DNA from: Ambrosia x helenae
Lineage: Eukaryota; Streptophyta; Magnoliopsida; Asterales; Asteraceae
Assembly (NCBI GenBank): GCA_030844895.1
Contig: CM061229.1
Coordinates: 124,626,381 to 124,690,380 of the forward strand
Direction: 5' to 3'
Length of the DNA stretch: 64,000 nucleotides
Made by a program: the position numbers and the translations under genes. Positions 56,944 through 64,000 of the stretch are shown one piece after another (within the stretch, counting starts at the first letter, position 1; every line of letters begins with the position of its first letter). The notes under the pieces are model-generated. The model ran no database searches, was not told the origin of the DNA, and worked only from the letters and a program-made list of their open reading frames with translations.

Positions 56944-57467
56944 TAAAAGAACGTCTCAAAGCGGCCCGGGACCGCCAGAAGAGCTATGCTGATATGAGGC
57001 GAAAGCCTTTAGAGTTTCAAGTTGGAGACAGGGTCCTATTGAAAGTGTCACCTTGGAAAGGTGTCGCGCGCTTTGGAAAGCGCGGAAAGCTGAACCCGCG
57101 ATATATTGGACCGTTCAAAGTCTTGTCAAGGGTAGGCACAGTGGCATACAAGCTCGAGTTGCCTCAAGAGCTTAGTGGAATACACGACACGTTTCATGTG
57201 TCGAACTTGAAAAAGTGCCTATCCGACGAAACTCTCATTATTCCTGCTGACGAGATCCAGATTGACGACAAGTTACATTTTGTGGAAGAACCAATCGAGG
57301 TAACTGATTGGAAGGTCCAAAAGTTAAGGCGCAGCAAGATCAGGTTGGTCAAAGTGCGCTGGAATGCCAAGCGTGGACCGGAGTTCACGTGGGAAAGGCT
57401 GGACCGGATGAAGCAAAAATACCCCGCCCTATTCGAGAAGACACCTGTACCGGAGAACTCGAAGTGA
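56907..57467 (+). CDS. Chromovirus integrase C-terminus with GPY/F module and degenerate chromodomain
   Basis: In the third frame come ARDRQKSYADMRRKPLEFQV, GDRVLLKVSPWKGV, FGKRGKLNPRYIGPFKVL (the GPY/F module), YKLELPQELSGIHDTFHVSNL and then VTDWKVQKLRRSKIRLVKVRW ... FTWERLDRMKQKYPALF. This last part has the position and the final W-E...YP-LF of a chromodomain but lacks most of the aromatic cage, as in Tekay-type (group II) chromodomains. It may guide integration to particular chromatin. Stop at 57465. Confidence 0.85.
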   Translation, partial: EIVQETTDKVFLIKERLKAARDRQKSYADMRRKPLEFQVGDRVLLKVSPWKGVARFGKRGKLNPRYIGPFKVLSRVGTVAYKLELPQELSGIHDTFHVSNLKKCLSDETLIIPADEIQIDDKLHFVEEPIEVTDWKVQKLRRSKIRLVKVRWNAKRGPEFTWERLDRMKQKYPALFEKTPVPENSK

Positions 57468-57501
57468 ATTCCGGGACGGAATTCTCTTAACGGGGGGAGA
57501 A
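57466..57501 (+). promoter_or_regulatory. Chromovirus pre-PPT hairpin and polypurine tract
   Basis: GAATTC/GAATTC arms enclose CGGGACG (57466-57484), overlapping the integrase stop codon. After TCTTAA comes the purine tract CGGGGGGAGAA ending one base before the 3' LTR. Confidence 0.85.
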
Positions 57502-60500
57502 TGTAACAACCGGCAAAAATAAGGTAATTCCGTACAATTAATTAATATATGATTAACGTAATTAAATGCAATTATGTGTGATTTAATTATCAAGGCCTTA
57601 GGGAATAGCAATTTCCAAATAGTGCATAGGAATGCATACGTTTAATGGTAAAGCATGATTGGATCATGTGCGAATAAGCTATCCGGTACGGATGTTGGCA
57701 ATTACCCGGTAATAATTAAATAAACGAAACGAATCCCGGACACCCAGGATATAAAATAAAGGGTATTTTCATAAGATATAATGAGTTTTGGAACTCCAAA
57801 ACCATAAATGAAAACGTCTTGTACAAATCTCCCGGTAACGAATAAAGTGCGCGTATCGCACCCGATACGCGTATAACTCGTAATTTCACCCGGTAAAGGC
57901 CTAAATAATCAATCAACGCTTAAAATAGACTATATTTAAGTGTTATTTAAGGTATATTTAATGTCCGGATAACGCGTGATTAAAACCCGAAAAATACCCG
58001 AACGACACCCGAACGACGGGGGATTAAACATAACAATAATGGGTAAATATTTGAAGTTGTGGACCCCACCCAAACCACATGGGGGCCGGCCTTAGAGGCC
58101 TTAATACATTCACATTTTGTGTAATAATAATAACCTATGAACTTAGATAACACATGCATACACATGAAGACAAAAGGTGTAAGAAAAGTGTATGTAAACA
58201 TTAGTACAAAGTAAGCTACTTTCTTGTCCCCTTCTTTCTAAATTTTCGGCCAAGGGCCAAATAAATCCAAGACAGTAGCTAAACATCATTACTATAGTGA
58301 TGCATGCTTGATAAGTCTTGTATGTAGAGGTAATCATGCCTATAAAGATTTATCAAGATTTGCAAGCAATCTTCCATACATATACACATATACACGGCTC
58401 CTTCATACACACACACTATCATCTTTTCAAAAATCTCCAAGTACACTCATAATCTTCCATAAGATATCTCAAATCTTTAGCATCATTACATGAGTTGGAT
58501 ATATAATAAACATGTTAGAAACTTGAGCATCAAAGCAAAACTCATCTTCTTTTTCCTTCTTAGAGCCGTGGGTTTACATGCACACATACACATTGTTCTT
58601 TCAAGTTTTTACATCTCCAAATACTTAAAATCATCCATCATCCAAACCCCTTTTGTGTGTTTCAAGAGCTTGGAGCTAAACCACTAGGAAGAACACACTA
58701 AACCCCTCTCAAATCCAAGGTTTTTGTCTTCCCTAGCCTTGTGCTAGTAGTAAGCTTCTTAATCTTGTTTTTGATTGTTATTTTTCATGTATGTGTTCCT
58801 AGTAGCAAGTTGTACATGAAGGGTTTAAAAATGGTTTTGAACATAATCTTTAATAGGTTTTCATGTGTAAAATGAAGGTTAAAGATATAAAAATAAACCA
58901 TGGATTTGATGATGATGATATATTAGTCTTGAAAATATATGAAGTTTACATATAAGACTAAGTAGGATGATGTTTTGGTTAATATTTTGAGATGAACTTG
59001 AATATGTTAAAACTAACTTTAATTCATCTTATTATGATCATTTAAGTTATAATATGTGGTAAAACATGTTAGAAGTTCATAAATGAATAAGATGGAAAAT
59101 TAAAGTTAACTCACTTGGATGAATGAAATTTTGATAAAATGGACAAATACATAAAACACACATATAATTAGTCTTTCATATGGAATATAAGACTAACATA
59201 AGTGTTTTGATACAAAAATAACTTACCAATAAAAAGTTGAATCTTCAAAGTTAACTATTTTGAGTGAAAAATGCCAACTTTGAAAGTTAGAATAGAAAAA
59301 TGCAACTTTTGTAAGTTAAGGGACTAAAGTTGTAACTTTGAAAGTTAAGGGACTAAAATGAACATTTTAGAAACTATTAGTCCAAAAATACAAGTATGGA
59401 AAGTTTGGTGTCAAAAATGTAAGTATTAAAGTCTAAGGATGATTTTTGTAAATACTAGTAAAAATACTTGGGTATTTTGTATAAAAGTGTATTTTTGAAA
59501 GTTATAAAAATATAAAGGGTTTTAACATAAGGATTTTTATAAAATAGAGATTTTATAAAAATATTAAACAAACTTGGGAAACTTATACAAAAATGAATAC
59601 TTTTATATAAATGGGAATATAAAAGTGTTGGAAACATTTTTGTAGTTAAGTTGACAAGTTGGGTTAAAAATACATAAGTATTTTAACCATCCAAGTAACA
59701 TGTGAAAATAGGAAGAAATATGGAAAATATTTCTATAAAATACATGTTGGGAAAAACTTGGAAAAATTAACTAATCAAGTTAAGATATCGAACTAAAACG
59801 CGTTAACGAACCATAACCGGACAAAATATGAGAAAAATGCCATTGCGGCAAGATAAGAAAAATATATATTTTAAGAGGTAAAATATATATATATACTTGG
59901 GTGAAAATAAATAAACACTTTCCTAAGTGTTGGAGAATTAATTCGTGGGAGAAACACATGACACAAACGAATAAGACGTTAAAACAAACGTATATACTTA
60001 ACAAGAAAAATTACACATTTATATATATTTGTACGCTCGTCTCGGCAAAATTCTAGTATATCTACTTAATGGGAAAGTAGATATGCGGGAAGGAAAGCCG
60101 CGACGAGAAGACAAGGATATATATATGTGTATGTCGTACCAACGAAATCCTAGTATATTTATTTGAATGGGAAAATAAATATACGGTGTGGTGAGTTGAA
60201 TCGGACGTTAAGAATATACGATCGAACGACAAAATCTTAGCATATTTGTTTAAATGGGAAAACAAATGTGTGGCAAAGTGAGTCGGGTCGAGGATTGAAA
60301 TATACATTATATCGAGCGATGCGATCTTAAGTATAATTATTTAAATGGGAAAATAATTATATGTTAAGTGAAGTCGAGTCGATGATAATAAGATACAAGT
60401 TATGGAAATATTAACAAGAGTAATATATAACTTGTAACACAAAGGGTAATGTAACGCCAACGAAACCTAGGATACACGCTTAATTAAACGGGATTTGGAA

Positions 60501-61384
60501 CAACTTGTGGTCGGGAGTTGGGTGTACAACTTGCCAAGGCACATGCACTATAGGAATAGTGACTTATACGTTTAGGACGTTGTAGGTGCAAGACCACCCT
60601 TTGCTATTCACCTTATTGAGCCAGACGCAGTTACAGGTGAGTTTCACGGCCCCATTTTAAACTATTTTTACGTTTTCCGGGGGAAAGATATGTTAGGGAT
60701 AGTGTTTGACGGATTTATTACTTGAGGTGTGACCGCCACTCGGGGTTGAGTCCTCGCCTCTATAATCATTTGTTCAGGGAATTGAAACCGGAGGAATATT
60801 CGAATAGTACTATTGGTGCCTGACAAGGCCCACCCCTAATCGATAGCGTCGATTATGCATTAGGTTATGCCTGGGGTGCAAATATTCTGAACTTAAGTCG
60901 TGGGAAACCGAGTAACGACTTGGAGCGGGGCACAATTATTATATGTCTTGGTTTGATTATAGTCTCAAGTAGATTTATAGGAATTTGCAACTCCTATATA
61001 TTGTCATAACATGGTATTCCCAAGTATTCAAGTTTTAGAAACTGAAAACCTGTGAACTCACCAATATATTTATATTGACGAAACTTTTTAAACATATCTT
61101 TCAGGTAATTAGAAGATGAAAGATCAGGCAGGCAGGGTCGGGGAATCTCCATGCGACGTCAGGCTTTTGTGGGGTTTCACCTTTATTTCCCAAGGCATTT
61201 GGGATATATTTGAGAAACCTCTAAGTTTAATTCAAAAACAATTATCTTTTGTGTAATGTTTGAAACTGATTCGACGTCATAATAAATGACCCATTTTCTT
61301 AAATTACTTGTGTTTAGCCATAACCTTGACTTTATGCTTTTGAACCGTCGCGCCACGTGTTTCCGCCTTTGTCGTGGTGTGACA
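57502..61384 (+). repeat. 3' LTR of the chromovirus
   Basis: Fourteen bases shorter than the 5' LTR through small indels, e.g. around 58180-58320. It carries the same hairpin array (about 60057-60361) and intron-like signals. Confidence 0.95.
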
Positions 61385-61799
61385 CGTTTATTGGGATAAT
61401 CACTCATGTGATGGTTACAAAAAAAAAGATCATGAAGTTCTAAGTGTGTGGGTTACATTAGTGAAGAGATCGTTGATGATGTTACTAGGATAAGAAGGCA
61501 ACGACGCGGCGGCGGTATTAGGCGCTACAATGATCCACCAAACCACCACCGTGAACCACCATCCTTATCGCAGACCCAAATACTACCATCATACCACCGT
61601 CGTTTATCCGATCCCTGATAAACGGAACACGCATCGTACGAGATGAAGAGGGCGCAAGCGCCGCCGTTGCTTCCAGTCGGCGCCGCCGTACACGGTGGTT
61701 CTGGAACCCACACGGTTCCTTCCTTCTCTGGTAATATAATTAAACATAATATACACTTGAAATTGTTTAGGGGTATATTTTTAATATGATGAATTTGAT

Positions 61800-62480
61800 G
61801 GTACATAGAAGTTTTGTATCACTAATTGGACTTTACAACTGATGTATAATTGTTGAAATATGAATATACATTGACGTATATTGTTGAATATTATGGTACC
61901 AGTACAATGTTTTTTGTAGTACTAATTGGACTATTCAACACTGATGTATAATTGTTGGAATTAAGATAAACACTGACGATAGTTTGTTTATGTTATCGTA
62001 CAGTAAAATGTTTTTTGTACAATGATTGGACTAACACCGTTGTAATAATTGTTGAATATGACGATACTAAACACTGTTCTAATAGCATCAATTTTATTGG
62101 GGTCTGATGTAAATGTATGTATACACTGATGTATATGCTAAATAACCTTTTTCTTTGGTTCAGGTTAATCTTGATATAGACCAACCTATCATTTCGTGTG
62201 AGTGCATTGGAATATAATATACACTGACGTATCGTTGTTTAATGTTATCGTACATATAATTTTTTGTAGGCAATGGATTTGACTTATACACTGAGGTATA
62301 ATTGTTGAATATGAATATACACTAACGTATAGATTGTTTAATGTTATCGTACATAAAATGTTTTTGTAGCAATGATTGGAACTATACACTGATGTAATAA
62401 TTTTGGAATATGATATACACTGCGTATAGTTGTTTAATGTTTATCAGTACAGTATAATTTTTTTGTAGCAATGATGTACA
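61800..62480 (+). repeat. Degenerate ~90-100 bp tandem repeat inside the TIR element
   Basis: About six copies contain TTTTTTGTAG, ATTGGACT, ACACTGATGTATAATTGTTG, TATACACTGACGTAT and GTTTAATGTTATCGTACA in that order. Unit length drifts between copies. No coding sense. Confidence 0.75.
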
Positions 62481-62733
62481 CAAGAAATGCACAATGATAT
62501 TATTTCGGTTTTTGTCAGTTACAATTTATACTAAATAACCTATTAATACTCACATACCAAAAGACAATATTACCCCTTGATTTAATTAAAAAGTTAATTA
62601 ATGTTTAAACATATTTACCATCATGCCATTGAAGATGATGGATGAGAATTGGTTCCTAAATTCCTAACTAAGGGTTGGTTCTCAATTGAACCCTACCCTA
62701 TATATATATATTATATATATATATATATATATA

Positions 62734-62800
62734 GGGAATTATAAATAGGAAAAACTCTCTGAGTTAAAAAACACAAAACCCATCATTGGCTTAAATCAAA
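62734..62800 (+). repeat. Orphan foldback terminus after a TA run
   Basis: GGGAATTATAAATAGGAAAAACTC...GAGTTAAAAAACACAAAACCC resembles the end of the element at 46034-46519 (GGGAAATTATAAACTGAAAACCC...GAGTTAAGAAAACTAAG). It again abuts a TA run (62700-62733). No partner end was found before base 64000. Confidence 0.6.
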
Positions 62801-62837
62801 ACCCACGTAATCTTGTTGAAAATTAATTGAAGGGTAT

Positions 62838-63313
62838 TTGGTAAAAAGTTTTGTGACTCTCTCATCTCTCCTGACACATTCACTCTTACATAATATTCTT
62901 TTCTTTCTCTATATCTCTATTAAAACAAGTAATCTCTTTCTCTCCTCATCTCTTCTCTTAAAGCCAAACCACCCAACTAAAATATATCTATTGTTCCTTC
63001 TTCATCTTGCAAAAAAAAAAAAAATAGAGAGTGAGACACAAATCAGAGAGATGGTGAATTATTATGATTACTACAATCACTTAAGATCTAAAGAACCCCA
63101 TGATGAATATGAGTAAAAGAGCGGTTGAAGGGATCGAAAAGTTACAACAAACAGTGGTTTAAAAACCCGTGCAAATCAATCCGACAAGGTGAACGACGGT
63201 TGAAGCCAAGTGCTTTCAAATCGTTGGCGTTTTGGCAACTACATCCGGAACTCGTCCGTTTTGCAGATCTCAATCGTAGATCTGGTCATATTCCATGTGA
63301 TTTAGGTAGTTAA
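62838..63313 (+). other. Possible small gene with CT-rich leader (low support)
   Basis: A CT-rich stretch (62855-63000) like a plant 5' leader precedes ATG 63051, which opens MVNYYDYYNHLRSKEPHDEYE and stops at 63116. A second, ATG-less frame (63125-63313) encodes KQWFKNPCKSIRQGERRLKP, then SAFKSLAFWQLHPELVRFAD. The two could be one frameshifted gene. I do not recognise either part. Confidence 0.3.
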
Positions 63314-63468
63314 AATCAACTCCTTTGTCTTGAGTAAAAGCAACATGATTAGGTATGTTAAAATCAAAATCCTTTCAGCTTCTTAAGTAAAAGCAAGATT
63401 CTTTGTTTTGATAAATTCAGATTCGAAATAAGGAACAAAAAATTGAATGTGTGATTGAGTTTTTATAT

Positions 63469-63522
63469 TTTTTTTTTTTGTTTTTTTTTTTTTTTTTTTT
63501 TTTTTGGGGGGGGGGGGGGGGA
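63469..63522. repeat. Poly-T then poly-G homopolymer tract
   Basis: Runs of T interrupted once by G lead directly into about 17 G. Such a tract is prone to slippage and assembly error. The rest (63523-64000) is AT-rich with no feature seen. Confidence 0.9.
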
Positions 63523-64000
63523 AGACCTTAAATGAAGTAGAGGTAAAAGAAAAATTTTCCACCAATTTGCTGAAAGATGGTTTTTTTTATATAAATAAAA
63601 TTATAATTCTTTAAGATTTGATAAGGTTCCAGCATAATCATGATTTCACTGGTGTTTCCTAGTTTATTCACAAGACAATAAGTCTTGCATTGGGAACAAC
63701 ATGAATTAAATGTTAAAGTCAAATAGATTTAATTAACTTTTAATTTCATACAATTTTTTTAATTAAATATTAAAAATTGTTCATTATCATACTTTTTATT
63801 TATTTTTAGTTTAATTATTTTTTTAGTATTGTTATTACAGAAACAGAGATAATGTCATTAAAGCCATTAAATATCATCATGTAACATTTTTTAAGTTAGA
63901 AAAAATAAAGTGGTTTTGTTGTTATTACATATTGACCGCTTGTTACAGGGAATAATATAACATATTTCATTATAATGTTTTGTAACATGTTTCAGTCATT

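Larger units (their letters stand above)
46907..61384 (+). mobile_element. Ty3-type chromovirus (Tekay/Del lineage), 14.5 kb, structurally complete
   Basis: LTRs of 3,897 bp (46907-50803) and 3,883 bp (57502-61384) start TGTAACAACC and end GGTGTGACA. CGTTT flanks the element (46902-46906 and 61385-61389). A primer-binding site at 50809-50821 and a purine tract at 57491-57501 are present. Internal order is extra ORF, gag (with intron), zinc knuckles, protease, RT, RNase H, integrase and a degenerate chromodomain. The LTRs differ only by scattered small changes, so it is young. Four single-base frameshifts break the frames. Confidence 0.95.
46541..62699. mobile_element. TA-flanked TIR element split by the chromovirus
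   Basis: The left end (GGATTGAGATCAATTAGGAACC ... GTTAGGAACTTAGGAACCAAT) is the inverted counterpart of the right end (ATTGGTTCCTAAATTCCTAAC ... GGTTCTCAATTGAACCCTACCCT). TA runs flank both. Removing 46907-61384 and one CGTTT leaves about 1.68 kb (46541-46906 plus 61390-62699). It has no transposase. The right part has a GC-rich stretch (61490-61720) and a tandem repeat (61800-62480). Confidence 0.8.

Noticed and set aside
63383..63565. Minus-strand frame through the poly-T/poly-G tract
   Set aside because: It is made of Pro/Lys homopolymers from the homopolymer DNA tract.

Overview
The window is nuclear DNA from a flowering plant, probably a eudicot. Lineage evidence is indirect: spliceosomal introns, plant LTR-retrotransposon lineages, a Cassandra TRIM and tRNA-derived SINEs. 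The style of these repeats suggests Asteraceae, but that is a weak inference. Nothing looks prokaryotic or organellar. Only one ordinary host gene is clear: a two-exon RRM protein at 36503-38081. A cyclophilin exon scrap lies at 40765-40863. Almost everything else is transposable element, much of it nested.

Layout: (1) 1-7140, minus strand: a gag-only, pol-less Ty3-type element with 2.65-kb LTRs, cut by the window start. (2) 7860-20902, plus strand: a decayed Ty1/copia element (TSD GTTTT). Its gag is split by a very young minus-strand LARD at 8421-16657 (2.93-kb LTRs, TSD TTTAA, no coding capacity). (3) 21069-23230: a dimeric tRNA-type SINE, an 803-bp foldback element with a G-rich telomere-like core, and an older dispersed repeat. 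(4) 23428-34631: a candidate Helitron carrying an 11-exon RPA70-like gene, two B3-like gene remnants and a two-finger C2H2 gene. The RPA gene is broken by a Cassandra TRIM (27733-28413). (5) 34632-42330: SINEs, the RRM gene, a hAT-type MITE, the cyclophilin fragment and AT-rich spacer. (6) 42331-45926, minus strand: a scrambled copia element lacking its RT core. (7) 46034-46519: a near-perfect palindromic element. (8) 46541-62699: a TA-flanked TIR element split by a 14.5-kb Ty3 chromovirus of Tekay/Del type (46907-61384, TSD CGTTT). The chromovirus carries an extra proline/acid-rich ORF ahead of gag. (9) 62700-64000: an orphan foldback end, a possible small gene and homopolymer tracts.

The most interesting signals concern RNA structure and parasitism. 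A hairpin with a GGGAC loop core sits immediately upstream of the polypurine tract in the chromovirus, in both pol-less elements and in the Cassandra TRIM. Its stems differ but stay paired. The chromovirus LTR holds four tandem hairpins with a conserved AATGGGA loop and covarying stems. The gag-only element's LTR contains two tRNA-like Pol III A/B-box modules. The chromovirus frames are broken by four single-base shifts, all in the same direction.
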